Positions 19,272-32,572 of a DNA stretch of 64,000 bases are shown in pieces (position 1 is the stretch's first letter; each line of letters opens with the position of its first letter). A program made the position numbers and the translations under genes. The stretch comes from Diacronema lutheri. Its lineage: Eukaryota; Haptophyta; Pavlovophyceae; Pavlovales; Pavlovaceae. The stretch spans positions 372,001 to 436,000 of the forward strand of contig JAGTXO010000003.1 in NCBI GenBank assembly GCA_019448385.1. The letters run 5' to 3'. A model generated the notes under the pieces. That model was given only the letters and a program-made list of their open reading frames with translations. It was not told the origin of the DNA and did not search any database.

Positions 19272-22200
19272 ATGCTACGTCATCAGTATGCGCGCGGGTA
19301 TGGAACACCCGCGCCGCTCATGCTCGTGCTCGCGCTCGCGCGCGGCGCGTGCCCCACGGCGGAGCCGGCGCTGCTCGACGCGCTTGCGCCGCGGCTGTTC
19401 CTCGCGCCCGGCTCCGCTGGCTATATGGTCGGCGCGCCGTTTGACGCGCCGCCGGGCGCGTTTGCCGTCGGCTTCTTTGCGGGCGCGGCGCCCGGCGCGG
19501 CGGGCGCGGTGGGCGTCGTCGTCGACGGCGTCGAACTCGACGCGAGCGCGCCGTACACACTCGCTGCCGCACGCGCCAGCGCGCTTCGCGTGCGCGCGCG
19601 CGCCGACGTGCTGCACGCGGACGTGAGCGGCGGCGCGCCATCGCCTCTCCGAGTCGTCTTTGCAGCGGCGGACGCGGCCGGCCGGCCGATCGTCGATGCG
19701 ACGTCGCTCAAGGCCTCGCTGACGGTCGCGTTGGCGGACGACGGCTCGGCGTATTGCACCGGCGCGTGGATGGGCGAGGGCTGCGCCGAGCGCGGCTGCG
19801 TGCCGTCGGCGCTCGGTGAGTGCGCCGGCCTCGCCGCCGAGGCCATACGCGCGGCCGCGCTCTCGCAGTGCATGTGCGCGCCGGGGCCGATAGACGTCGC
19901 GGCGGGCACGGGTGCGTACGCGGAGTACGAGCCGCCGGCGCCCGTCTGCATCCTGCACGCCGCCAACGGCAGCTCCGCCATCCTCGCCGGCTCGGTGCTC
20001 GCGCAGCACGACGCGCTGGGCCTGCCCGCTGGCGAGTTTGCGTTTGCGACGGGCGAGTGCGCGCTCGACGTGCCTCGCGCGTGGTTCTTGCCGGGCGTGG
20101 CGCGCAAGCTGAGCGCGACCGTCGCGCTCTCGTACGACGGCGGCGTGTCCACCGCCGCGAGCGCCGCTGCGCCCGTCGAGCTCGCGCCGCTCGCGCGCGC
20201 CGAGCCGCCGCCGGCGGGCGCCGTTCGCGCCACGTGGTCGGGCGCGGGCGCCTTCGCCGGCGGCGAGCTCGCCGTGCTGTTCGAGCTCAACGCGGCGAAT
20301 GGGACGCTCTCGCGCGTTGACGTCGCGCTCGAGTTCGAGTCCTCTCTCCTCTCGCTCAGTCGTGTCGACATCCCCGCGTCGCTCAACGGCTCTGTGACGC
20401 GCGAGGGCGCCGGCGCGTCCGCCGCCGCGCTCGTGCTCGTCGCGCGGCCGCCGGCGGGTGAAGCGAGCGCGTTGCGCTCAGACACGCTGCGCCTCGCGAC
20501 GCTTACGTTCGTTGTCGCGGCCGGTGCGGCCGATGGCTTGAGGGTCGACGCGCTACGCATGCGCGTCCCCGCGCTCGCGCTCGCGCCCGACGGCAGTGGC
20601 GGCGGCGCGGCGGCCACCGACGGCGTGCCCGGCGTCGCGCTCGTCGACGACGGCAACGTCACGAGCCTGAGTGCAGGCACGGCGAGCGGCGCGCTGCTCG
20701 TGCGCGCGCCGCGCCGCGCGCTGCTCGCCCTCGGCCTGGCGGAGGCGGTGAACACGGCAGTGCTTGGCGGTACGCCCGTGCTGTCGCAGATCAGCGCGAT
20801 CGCCTTCAGCGATGATCCAAACGATGGGGTGCGCGGCGCGAATGCGTCGGCGCTGCGCTGCGAGCTCGAGAGCGCCGTCGCCGATGGCGGGGGCGATGGC
20901 GCGTCGCTGCCGCGCGCGGTGGCCGACGCGGGCGCGTTTGGGCCCTCGGGCTGCGCGCTCCGCCTGACGCACAACCACTCGGCCGGCAGCGCGGCTGTCG
21001 TCGTGCGCGTGCACGGCACGGACGGCGGCGTGGACACCGTCGTGCTACGCGTGTGGTACCCGCAGGCGGTGCGCGTGCGCCTGCAGCGCGGCGCGCTCCG
21101 GCGTGTGACGCGGCAGGGCAACTCGGCGAATAACGGCAACTCGGCGAATAACGGCAACTCGAACGCGTGCGGCGACGGCGGCGGCAACAGCGTGCTGCTG
21201 CAGAGCGCGCACGTCGCAACGCTCGCCACGTTTGGCGGCACCGGGCTACCGACGACGTCGCTCGTCGACGTGACGCGCCTCGCGCCGCCGAGCGTCGCCA
21301 ACGCGGCCGTCGCGGCCGTCGTCGTGCAGGCGCGCACGGGCCTTGCGACTGTGCGTGCGGCCCCCGACACGATCGTCGGCACGAGCGCGCACACCGCCGT
21401 CGTCTGCTGCGAGCTGCTCGCCGCGGCGACGACGGTCGCGCGCGCGGCGGGCGCGCCGGCCGACGCGGACGTATCACTACGCAGCATGTCCGTTGCGCTC
21501 CTCGCGAACGAGACGGTCAACACGTGCGACCTGCACCTCCGCCCTTTTGAGCGGCCGGTGCTTGCGGGCGCCTCGGCGGCCGTGGATTTGGGCAAGGGCA
21601 CTGGTGCGTCGAGCTCGGCCGGCTTCTTGGTCGCGGAGCTTGGCTTCTCGTTTGGCGCGCTCGGCGAGCTCTCGACTGGCGCGCACGTCGTGGCGTTTGC
21701 GCAGCTCGACGATGGCGGTCGAGTCGAGCTGCCGCCGTCGCAGCTGGAACTCACGGCGCGGAGCGCCTTCTTCACAGCGGCGCTCGTGCCTACGCTGCCG
21801 ACCGCCTCGGCGCTCAGCGCGCGCCGGGACGGCTGGCGGCTGGCCATTGCGCCTGACGCGGCTGCCTACGGCAGCGTGGGTGCATGGCTTGATGGCGAGT
21901 GGCGGACGTGCGTCACCGGGCCGAGCACCGCCTTGCTGCAGGGCGCGGCCGTGACGATCGCGCTGCCGTGGCCGGTGCTCGTGCACATCGTGGCGACGCC
22001 CGTCTGCGCGAGCGGCAGCCGGATCGGCGCGTGCAGCAGCGCGGCGCGCACGGCGGCGAGCGCGCGCGCCTCGGACGCGCCCGCCAACGCGTCCTCGCCC
22101 GCGTCGCTCTGGTTCGTCGCGCCACCGGGCTCGCTCGCGACCGAACCGCCCGTCGACACGCCGATCGCCTTCGACTTTGCGACGACGGTCGTGCTCAGCG

Positions 22201-25200
22201 ACGGCAGCTCGATCGCAAGCCATCCGCTCGTCGTGCACGCGCTTGCGAGCGGCTCGACCGCGTGCGCCGCGCTCGCCGGCGCGCGCGTGAGCGTGCTCGC
22301 CGGCGCAGGCGAGGGCGATGGCAGCGCGGCGGGCGCGTGCACGCACGTTGAGCTCATCGCGACGCTCTCCCACGGCCTCGCGCAGCCGCTCGGCTCGAGC
22401 CTTGTTGTGCCGATGCAGCGCGTGCTCAAGCTCAGCTTGGGCGTGCGCGCGGCCGACGCGCTGTCCGAGGCGCCGGCGCTGCCGTGCGCCGCCGGCTGGG
22501 CGGAGGTGGCGCTGTTCGCGCACCTCTCGCTCGCGCACGCCGCCGAGTACGCGGCGCGTACGGCGGCGTCGAGCAGCTTCGTGCCGCTCGTGCTTTCCAT
22601 GCTGCCGCTCACCGAGACGGATGATGGCGCGCCGTATGTGCAGGCGGGCGGCGCGGGCACGTACGGGCTGGACGCGAGCGCGTCGGTCGGCGCGGTGCTC
22701 GACGTGCGCGCGCGCGCCGCGCTGCCCGGCTCGGCGCCGCGGCTGCTCGGCCGGCCGATCGCGCCGGGCGTGCACGAGCTGAGTGCATCCTGGCGCGGGC
22801 TCGACGCGCCGCCGCTCAACCTCACCGCCACGACCGACGTGCTCGGCATCGCGAAGCTCACGCTCGAGCTGCACGACGGCGAGTCGGCGCGCGGGGCTGG
22901 CGCGACTGCCGCCTCGCTCTCCAATTTTGTGGGCGTCGCCAACGAGTCGCGCGCTCTGCTCGCGAGTGTGACGTTCACGAACGGGCTCGAGCTGCGCGAC
23001 GTGGCGTCGCTGCCGTACGCCGCTGGGATGGTCGCCTTCGCCTCGGAGCGGCCGCAGGCGGTGAGCGTGTCGCGCGCCGACGGGCTCGCAACGCTGCGCG
23101 CAAATTGGCACGAGCGCGTGCGCGCAACCGTCGCGCTCTCGTGCGCGGACGGCGGCAACGTGTCCGGGGCGCTCGACATCGCGCCAAACCTGCGGCCGCG
23201 CACTTACGACATCGACGTGGGCGAGGGTGAGGGCGTGCCGCTCGCGCAGCCGCGCGCGGGCGAGCCGGTGGCCGTGCCCGTCTACGCGCAGCTCGGCGCG
23301 GGCGGCGCGCTCGGTGCGGTCGAGCTCGAGTTGCGCTACGACGCCTCGCACCTCGACGCGCTCGAATGCGCGCCCGCGAGCGCCCATTTTGAGTGCACGC
23401 TCGACGACCCGCGCGGCGTCGTGCGCATCGTGGGGGGCAACGTTGACGGCGCGATGCCGCGCGCCGAGCGGCTGCTGCTCGCGACGGTCTACCTGAGTGC
23501 GCGCCAGCCGGCCATCTCGCTGCTGAGCGGCTCGATCATCGACATGCTCGTCGTTGACGACGCGCCCGCTGGCGCGGCAGACGGGCCGGCGACCACGCGC
23601 GTGCGGCACGCCGCCGTCGTTGCCGCCGCTGGTCCCCTGCTCGCGCTCCCGTACGGCGCGGACGCGTCGGCTCTGCCCGAGAGCAGTTACGCGCTGCTCG
23701 ACGCGCTCATCGCGCAGGCGCCGCCACCGCCGCCGTCGCCGCCCGCGCCGCCCACGTGCGCGCCGTGCGCGGCGCGCGCGCCGGGCGACGTGGACGGCGA
23801 CTGCACGCTGAGCGCGTACGACGCCTGGCTGCTCGCGAGGCTTGCGAACGGCACGCGCACCGCGGCCGAGCTGTGCGACGGCGCTGTGCTCGACGACGGC
23901 TCGCTCGACGTAACGCTCGACGGGGCGCTCGACGCGGCCGACGCGGCTTACCTCCTGCGCGTGCTCGCGCGTAAGGCGCGCTTGGTCATGAACGCGTCGG
24001 TGCAGTCCGGCGCGCTGCTCCCGGCCGTCGACGAGCCGGCGTCAAACGAGACGATCGGCGCGTCGATCCGCTTCTCCGCGCTGCTCGCGATGGAGGACGG
24101 CGCGGCTGCAACCGATCCGAATCGCACGCGCGTGCGCGTCGAGATCGCGCTGCCGTGCGACGCACCGACGGCGGACACGCCAAGCCCGCTCGCGCACAGT
24201 GTGAGCGTCGTGAGCGTCGGCGCGTTCGACGGGTACGCGGATGAGGGCAGCCGCAACGCGCTCGGGACGGCAGAGCACGTCGGCGGCGGGCGGTACGTGT
24301 TCGAAGCGGCGCTGCTTGGCGGCGTGCCGGCGTGGTGCGAGGGGACGGTGGAGCTCGCCTTCATGGTCGAGACGGCGGCGGCCGAACGCGCGAGCGCGAG
24401 CGATGGCGCGCCCGTCGACGCGTCCCGCTTCCACGCCTTCTTTGGCTCAAGCGGCGTGCCGTACGCCGCACTCGGCTCATCGTTCCGCCCGTTTGCGAGC
24501 GTCGAGCTGCGCGGGCTTCAAACGAGCCAACCGCCGTCGTCGCCGCCGAGCTTACCGTCGAGCCCGCCGCCGCTCAGCCCGCCGCCCAGCCCGCCGCCCA
24601 GCCCGCCGCCCAGCCCACCGCCCAGCCCACCGCCCGGCCCACCACCCAGTTCACCGCTGCCCAGCCCGCCGTCTAGCCCGCCGCTTAGCCCGCCGTTAAG
24701 GTCGCCGCAGAGCTCGCCGCCCAGCCTGCCGCCGCCCAGCCCGCCGCCGAGCCCGCCGCCACCTAGCCCGCCACCGCCCAGCCCGCCACCGAGCCCGCCA
24801 CCCAGCCCGCCACCGCCCAGCCCGCCACCACCGTCCTCGCCGCCCAGCCCGCCGCCAAGCCCGCCGCCGAGCCCGCCGCCCAGCCCACCGCCCAGCCCAC
24901 CACCCAGTTCACCGCTGCCCAGCCCGCCGTCTAGCCCGCCGCTTAGCCCGCCGCCAAGGTCGTCGCAGAGCTCGCCGCCCAGCCTGCCGCCGCCGAGCCC
25001 GCCGCCGAGCCCGCCGCCACCCAGCCCGCCACCGCCCAGCCCGACACCGAGCCCGCCGCCCAGACCGCCGCCCAGACCGCCGCCTAGCCCGCCGCCACCG
25101 CCCTCGCCGCCCAGCCCGCCGCCAAGCCCGCCGCCGAGCCCGCTGCCCAGCCCGCCGCCGCCAAGCTTACTGCCCAGCCCGCCATCCTTCCCACCGCCCT

Positions 25201-28200
25201 CCCCGCCGCCCAGTCCACCACCGCTCAGCCCGCCATCAAGCCCACTGCCGCCCAGTCCGCCGTCCGCGCTGCCACCGAGTATGCCGCCCTCACGCCCGCC
25301 GTCGGGCCCGCCGCCGCGTCGCCCGCAGGGCCCGCCGCCGCCGCCGCCGCCGCTCAGGCCGCCGCCTGGCCTGCCGCCAAGCCCGCTGCTCAACCCTTTG
25401 CCGCCGCCGAGCCCGCCGCCGAGCCCGCCGCCGCGGCGCCCGCCGCCGTCTCCGCCGCCGCGCCCGCCGCCGAGCCCGCCGCCGCCAGCGCCGCCGCCGC
25501 GCCCGCCGCCGCCGCCTCGCTTCGAGCCGTTCCCGCCGCCACAGCCGCCGCACTCGCCACCGTCGCCGCCCCGGCCGCCCGCGGCGCCGCCTGCGCCGCC
25601 CGCGCTCCCGTTCGCGCCTCGCCTCCGCTCGGCGTCTCTTGATAGTTCCGCGACGCAACTTGTGCTCCGCTTTGATGCGCGCCAGCCGACCAATCGCGCG
25701 GGGATGGTGGGCGTGCAGTCGTGCGCGCGCGCGCTCGACGGCGCGACGGTCGCGCTGCTGCGCGGGAGCTCGTCCGCCGAGCCGTCCTGCTTCTGGCCCG
25801 ACGGCCACACGCTGCTCGCGCAGCTGCACGTGCGCACGGCGCTCACGACCGCCTCGCGCGTGCGCGTGCGCGACGGCGTGCTCGCGCCTGCCTCGCTCGA
25901 GGGCGGCTGCCCGCACCCGCTCTGCGCCGAGGGCGATGGGCTCGGTGCGACGCTTGACGCGACCGCACCCTGCGGCGCGGGCGGCGCGTGCCCGACGCCC
26001 GTCGCGCTCGCGTCGGCGCCTGCCGAGCTCTCCGACTGCCCGGGCGCGACGCTGACGGTCGACGCGTCGGGCTCATCAACGGGCGGGATCGGCCCGCCGC
26101 GCTACGAGTGGCGCGTCGACGAGGCGATGACGACGAGCAACGCCGCCGCGCTTGACGCGTTCGCGCGCTCGCGCGGCGCGCACGACGCGGTGATGACGAT
26201 CGGCTCGTCGCTGCTGCCCGCCGCGCCCGAAGGTGGCGAGAGCGTCTTCGCTTTCACCCTGGTCGTCGTGTCCTTCTTGGGCGTTCGCTCCGCGCCCACG
26301 TCGGTCGTCGTCCGCCGCTCGTCGCGCGGGCCGATCCCAACGGTGCGCATTGACGGCCCGTCCGTGCGGCGCGCGCGCTCGTCCGTACCGCTCGCCGTCT
26401 CCGCGTCTGCGCTGCTCGCGCCGTGTTGGCAAGACGCGGCGCTCGTCGACTTCTCGTGGGCGGTCGAGCCCGCGCCTGCGCTGAGCATCGCGCCCTACGC
26501 GGCAGGCGGCCGGCTCAGCCTGCCGCCCGGCGCGCTCTACGCGGGCCGGTCGTACGCGCTCACGGTGCGCGGCGCGATGGCGTCGCGACCGAGCGCCTAC
26601 GCCGAGGCGACGGTGCTCGTGATCGTGCGGCACGAGGCGCTCGTCGCGACAATCGCCGGCGGCAACAGGCGCGCGCAGGCTTCTCGGCCGATCACGCTCG
26701 ACGCGCGCCGCTCGGCCGATCCGTCCGTGCTGCCGCCGGCCGAGCGCGCGCCGCTCGCCTTTGAGTGGACTCTCAGCCGCTGGCCGAGCGTGCCGTCCAG
26801 CGCGGACGGCGAGCGCGTCGTCGCGCTGCCCGACGGCGCGGCGGGCGGCGCGCTCGTGACGCTTCCCACCGGCTGGCTGCCCGCCGGCTCCTACGTCGCG
26901 ACCGTCCGCGTCTCGAGCGCGGACGGCCGGTCGGCGACGGCGTCGGCGTCGCTCGAGGTCGTGTTGCTGCCCGTGCCGACCGTCGTGCTCGAGACGCTCG
27001 GCGCGGGGAAAGCGTCGGCGGACGAGCGGCTGTCCGTGCGCGTGCTGCGCGTGACCCTCGAGGATGCAGAAGCTGCGACCGCCGCGCTCGTGCTCGCCGG
27101 GCTGGCGACGAGCGCGGCGGACGCGGCCGCGCGCGGCATCTCATCGGCGCTGCTGCCGTGGGTGTACGCGTGGGACGTGTTCGCGCTCGGCGACGCGCAG
27201 AGCGGCGCGGAGGGCGCGCCGCCAGCGTCGGTGGCGGCCGCGCCGCTTGACCTCGCCGATCCGACGGTGAGCTCGACTGGCGGCGCGCGGCCAAACCTCG
27301 TGCTGCTGCCCGGCGCGCTCGCACCCGGCGCCGTGTACGCGCTGCAGCTCACCGTCTCAACTGCGGGCGTGCAGCCCGAAGCGGTCACGCTGCGCGTCGC
27401 GATCAATCGGCCGCCCTACGGCGGCGAACTGCGCTGCGAGCCGCTCGACGGCGAGGCGGCGACGACGCGCTTCGAGCTGAGCGCGGTGGGCTGGACGGAT
27501 GACGACGAGAACGATTTGCCGCTCCGCTACTCGTTCGCGTACCGCGCGCTCGAGCACGGCGCGGACGAGAGCGCGCTGCTCGGCGAGCTGCGGCTGGACG
27601 CGTCGGCGGGCGTCTTCCTCTCGGCGGGCGAGTGGGCGCTGCTCGTGCGCGTCACCGATCAGCACGGTGCGGCCGCGCTTGCCGACGCGGCAAGCACCGT
27701 GCGCGTCGCGCCCGCGCGCCTCACCGACGCGACGCTCACCGACATGATGAGCACGATCGACTTGGCCGCTGCCATCGGCGAGTCGGACGTTGTGCACCAG
27801 GTCGTGCGCGCACTCGCTGACGGGATGGCGCGCGCGGTGGACGGCACGGGCGACTACTGCGCCAACGGCACGCTCACGGGGAGCGACGCGGCCGACGCCG
27901 CCGCACGCGCGAACGGCAGCGCGCCCTCGTGCGAGCTGCTCGCTCTCGCGTCGGCGCGGGGCGCGCGCACGACGATGCTCGGTCAGCTGTTGCGCGCGCA
28001 GCAGGGCATGACGCTGCCGTCGCTGACGAGCGTGCGGCTGTGGGCTGAGTCAGTCGCCGCCGTGATCCGCACGTCCGACCAGCTCGACGCCGACGGCCAG
28101 CTCCTCGGCGCCGCGTACGTGCAGCTGCTTGCGAACGCGTCGACGAGGACGGGCGTGGACGAGCGCTCGGCCACCCACATGGCCGCTTCGCTCTCGGCGC

Positions 28201-31200
28201 TGCTCGTCGCGGACGCGCGTGGCTTTGGCGCGGACGGCGTTGTCGCCGAGCGCGACGGCCTCGTCGCAGACGCGGCGCGCACGCTCGGCGTCGGGCTGCT
28301 CGTCGGCGCGCTCGCGGGCGAGGCGGCGCGCGAGGCGTCTGCCGAGCTCGTCGCCGTCTCCGTGCGGCGCGCGCTCGCCGCCGAGGCGGGCGCGCTACTG
28401 CTCGGCCTGCCGGGCGGCGGCGTGGGTGGCGTGCGGCTCGGTACCACCGCCATCGCCGCAGTGGGCGCGCCGCCCGCCGGCGTCGACGTGCGCATGGCGC
28501 TCTTCTCCGCCGACGTGCACGCCTCGGAGTATGCGGCGGCGCGCGCGGCCGTCGGCGCGCCGAGTCAGGTCAACGGCACGCTGGGCAACGCGAGCGTGCG
28601 CGCGTCGAACGCGTCGCTCGTCGACTACGCGCTCGCCTCGCCCATCCTCGCGCTCGCGCTCGGTGCGTCGGCCGACGGCGGCGGCGCAGGCCCGGTGGAG
28701 GCGGAGGTGCGCGGTCTCGCACCCGCCATTCTGATCCTGCTGCCGTACGAGTGGGCGGCCGCGGCGGCGCAGCCGGGGCCGGCTGGTGAGGCGGGCGACT
28801 GCTCCGACTGGGACGGCTGCTCGCGCCGCGGCGCGTGCGTGCGCGGTGGCTGCGCGTGCGACCCGCCGTGGGAGGGCCCGTCGTGCCGTGAGCGTGTGGC
28901 GTGCCACTTTTGGGACGAGGCGTCGCTCGCGTGGTCTGCGGCGGGCGTGGCGACGGTGGGCACGGCAGCGGAGGCGGCGGCGCTCGGCGTGGCCGCGCCG
29001 CCGGCGGGCACGCTCGGCTGCCTTACGACGCACCTGACCGACTTTGGTGGCCTGCGCGTGCCCACCTCGCTCGACGAGGTGCGGCAAGACGTCGAGTCGA
29101 TCGCGGTCAACACGCTCTCGCTCAGCGACGTGGCCGTGCTGCGCACGCCCGGTGCACTGCGTGACAGCCCGTGGATCTACGGGCTCGTCTTCGGCATTGC
29201 CGCGCTGAATGCCTTCCTCCTGTTCGTCGCCTTCTTCGTCGACCGACGGATGCGCGTGGCGGATGCCAAGGCGGCCGCGGCCGTCGAGCCCACAGCGGCC
29301 GGCACGGCCGGCGACACACCGGCCGCGCGTGCGCCCGCCAAGTGGTCCGAACGTGCGCGGCGCTGCACGGCTGAGCTCGTCGACGGCTCCACGCCGCCCG
29401 CGCCGAGCCACGCCGACGTGGCCGACGGCAGCGATGAGGTTGCGTGCGCACGGGTGTCGAGCACGCGTGGTGGCTGCGGCGGCAGCGGCGCGGGCGGCGG
29501 CACGGCCGCGGCTGGCGAGCTGCTGCCGAGCCGCAAGGCGTCGCTGCGCGCGCGCGACCTCGTCGGTCGCGTCGCCAACTCACTCGAGGTGCGCCTCGAT
29601 CAGGTCGACGCGGCCGCGCGCGACGCGCGTCTGCGCGCTGCGCTGACCATTGAACGGCACGCACGCGGCTGGCTGCAGCGACGAGCGGTGGCGCACGTGC
29701 GCGCGCTCAGGGCGGAGCGCGAGGCGGCGGCGGCGATGGCGGCGAGCACGGAGCACCGCTTGACGCGCTGGATGCGGCAGCTTGGCGATGCGATTATCGT
29801 CGAGCACACGCTCCTCGCGCTGTGGACGGCGGACGGCACGACGTCGCTCCGCACCGAGCACGTGCAGGTCCTGCTCAACACGCTCTTGCTGCAGCTGCTG
29901 CTCGGCTGCGTGCTCTACTCTGACGAGCCCAGCGACGGCACGACAAGCGTGCTCCAGCTCGTGCTCATCGCCGCGCTCACCGCCGGCATCAGCGCGCCCG
30001 CGCTCGTCGCGTTCAAGCTCAGCTTCGCGCTCTCCAAGGACGCGCCACCGCGCGCGCTCGATCGGCTCTTCCGCGGGCTCAAGAAGCTTGCCGAGCTGCC
30101 CGTGCGCGGCGCGTCGCAACGCTGGTCGTCGCCGCGCACGTCAAATCCCTCGGCCGGCTGGCGCGGCGTGCGCCGCGCGGCACGCGCGCGCGGAGCTTCG
30201 CGCGCCGAAGGCAGTGCGCCCGCTGGCGCCAACGGCAGCTGCAGCGCGGAGCGCATGGCCGAGTCACGCATGCTGCGCGCACTCGTCTCGCCCGCCAAAC
30301 GCGCGCACCGCTCGGCCGCGCCGCGCGGCCGCGATCGCATCGTCGCCGCACCACCCGCGAGCGGTGAGCCGGCCGCGGCCGCAGCCGGCGGTGCGTCGGG
30401 ATCGCCGCGCGCGCGCCACGCGCCGTCGCTCGGCCCGGCCGACGCCGTGGGGGCGCAGCACGCGCGCTCCGTGCCCGAGCGGAGCTCGGCTGAGTGCGCT
30501 GGCGCGTCGCGCGCGGTGCCCCGTGAGGAGGGCGAAGGGGAGGGAGGGGGAGCCGACGACACGCGGCCCCACAACGGCCCTGTCGCCGCACGCGAGGATG
30601 GGAGCGCGCACGCCATGCCAAGCGAAGCGCACGCGGCGGACGCTGCGACCGCCGCGGCTGCCGCCGCGGCTGCCGCCGCTACGCACGCGGCGGCGGCGAG
30701 CACATATGCGACGCATGCGTCGCCCGATCCTCCCGCGCCAATGGCGCTGCAACGGCTCAGCGGGCCCCCCGTGCGCTCCCCGCGGCAGCTGGCCGGCCTC
30801 GGCCCGTCGGCGCGCGGCGCGCGTGTGTCGGCCGCGGTCGAAACGCTGCGCGGCGCCGCGCCGCGAGCATCGCCGCCGCCCTCGCCGCCAGCCACGCCCG
30901 CCAAGGGCACGGACGGCGCGACGGCGTGCGCGCGCGCGCCGCTGCCAGGCGCCACGGCCGCGCCGGTCGCAAGCGCCGAGCGCCGCGCGGCCGTCTCGCC
31001 GGTCAGCTCGACGCGAAGCGCTGCGCGTGCGCGCACGCGAACCGAGCCGGTGCGCGTGAGCGCGGGCGCTTCCGCATCGTCGGCCGACGCGCCGACGCGC
31101 GCCTGCTTGACTCGCGGGGCGGCGCGCGCCTCGTCGCCTTCGCGGCGCTCGCGCCATCAGACGGAGGAGAGCATGGCGGCGGTGCGCGGTGCGATGCGGT

Positions 31201-31861
31201 ACGTCGACACGGACGGCTCGGGCGCGCTGAACATGGCCGAGCTGCGCGCGCTTCTGCTGCACCTCGGCGAGGAGGTGCAGCCGCACGAGCTCGACGCCGT
31301 CTTTCAGAGGCTCGACCGCGACGGCGATGGCCGGATCGACTTTGACGAGCTCGAGCGGTGGTTGCGCAAGCGCAAGCTCGTGCGCGCCGCACGCGCGATC
31401 CGCCTCCGCGTTCGCCTCAAGGCGCCGCGGGGGGGGGGGGGGGGGGGGGAGGCGATCCGCCTCCGCGTTCGCCTCAAGGCACCGCGGGGGGGGGGGGGGG
31501 GGGGGGGGAGGGGGGGGGAGAGGCGATCCGCCTCCGCGTTCGCCTCAAGGCACCGCGGGGAGGGGGGGGGGGGGGGGGGGGGGGGAAGGCGATTCGCCTC
31601 CGCGTTCGCCTCAAGGCACCGCGGGGAGGGGGGGGGGGGGGGGGGGGGGGGAAGGCGATCCGCCTCCGCGTTCGCCTCAAGGCGCCGCGGGGGGGGGGGG
31701 GGGGGGGGGAGGCGATCCGCCTCCGCGTTCGCCTCAAGGCACCGCGGGGAGGGGGGGGGGGGGGGGGGGGGGGAAGGCGATCCGCCTCCGCGTTCGCCTC
31801 AAGGCGCCGCGGGGGGGGGGGGGGGGAGGCGATCCGCCTCCGCGTTCGCCTCAAGGCACCG

Positions 31862-31893
<32 letters not shown>

Positions 31894-32572
31894 GGGGGGG
31901 GGAGAGGCGATCCGCCTCCGCGTTCGCCTCAAGGCACCGCGGGGAGGGGGGGGGGGGGGGGGGGGGAGAGGCGATCCGCCTCCGCGTTCGCCTCAAGGCG
32001 CCGCGGGGGGGGGGGGGGGGGGAGGCGATCCGCCTCCGCGTTCGCCTCAAGGCGCCGCGGGGGGGGGAGGCGATCCGCCTCAAGGCGCATTTGCATTTGC
32101 GCCGCATTTGCGCCGCGGCTGGCGCGTGCGCGCGAGCGTCGGCGCGCGCTTACCGCGCGCGCGCCACGCCGCCATGCGCGCCCCGCCGCCGCGGCAGGTG
32201 GAGCACGCGCGCGAACGACGCACCAAGGTGTGGCGCCGGTGCAAGCCAAGTCGCCGCACGCGCGTGGTGCTTGCGTGGCTCTTCATGCTGAGCGTGTACG
32301 CGCTGCTGTCGGCGCTGGTTGTCGCGTACGGCCGGCAGTTTGGCGACGCAAAGGTCGCGGCGCTCGTGTCGTCGTGGGGGATCGGGCTGTCGCAAACGTT
32401 TGGGATCGAGGAGCCGATCATGATCGTCATCTCGCAGATCGTCCCGGCGGTGATGGAGGCAATCTCACAGAACGAGGCATGCGGCGCTGTCGTACACGAG
32501 GTGATGAATTCCTTCCTCGCGCGCGCGGTCTCGTCGTGCGTCGCGTCGATCCACGGCCTGTACTGCAAGTGA
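19272..32572 (+). CDS. Giant surface receptor: cohesin-like / dockerin-like / Pro-rich / REJ / EGF / GPS / EF-hand, polycystin-1-like
   Basis: The proposed product is about 4160 residues from exon 19272-31379 and exon 32198-32572. The start has a hydrophobic leader (MLVLALARGACP at 19320 may be the true Met). In order I see: Ig/BIG-like beta domains; a cohesin-like domain (about 23180-23560); a dockerin-like pair (GDVDGDCTLSAYDAWLLARL and DAADAAYLLRVL, 23785-23970); a Ser-Pro-rich stalk (24530-25620); a REJ module with NRPPYGGELRCEP and DLPLRYSFAYRA (27400-27555); an EGF-like module (CSRRGACVRGGCACDPPWEG); and a GPS autoproteolysis motif (CHFWDE to HLTDFGG, 28893-29050). Then come TM1, an IQ-like helix (ALTIERHARGWLQRR), further spans, a disordered cytoplasmic part, two EF-hands (DTDGSGALNMAE, DRDGDGRIDFDE) and a last span in exon 2. 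REJ plus GPS is typical of polycystin-1 relatives; no PLAT domain was seen. A cell-surface Ca-linked sensor is inferred. Confidence 0.8.
31395..32088 (+). repeat. G-run minisatellite filling an intron
   Basis: Eleven full copies and one short copy of GCGATCCGCCTCCGCGTTCG plus CCTCAAGGC(A/G)CCGC are each followed by a run of about 8-30 G, sometimes broken by one A. The block lies between the EF-hand codons and the last exon of the giant receptor. The proposed intron 31380-32197 (818 nt) starts GTGCGC, ends GCAG and is phase 0 on both sides, joining KRKL to VEHARERR. It is far longer than other introns here. The G runs are on the transcript strand, so nascent RNA could form G-quadruplexes. The reading frame happens to stay open through the repeat for a long way, which would mislead simple gene calling. 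Confidence 0.85.

Noticed and set aside
31380-32291. Coding continuation of the giant receptor through the G-run repeat
   Set aside because: The frame stays open only because the repeat lacks stops; it yields Gly runs and then Arg/Ala noise, whereas a phase-0 GT-AG intron restores a membrane-span exon in another frame.
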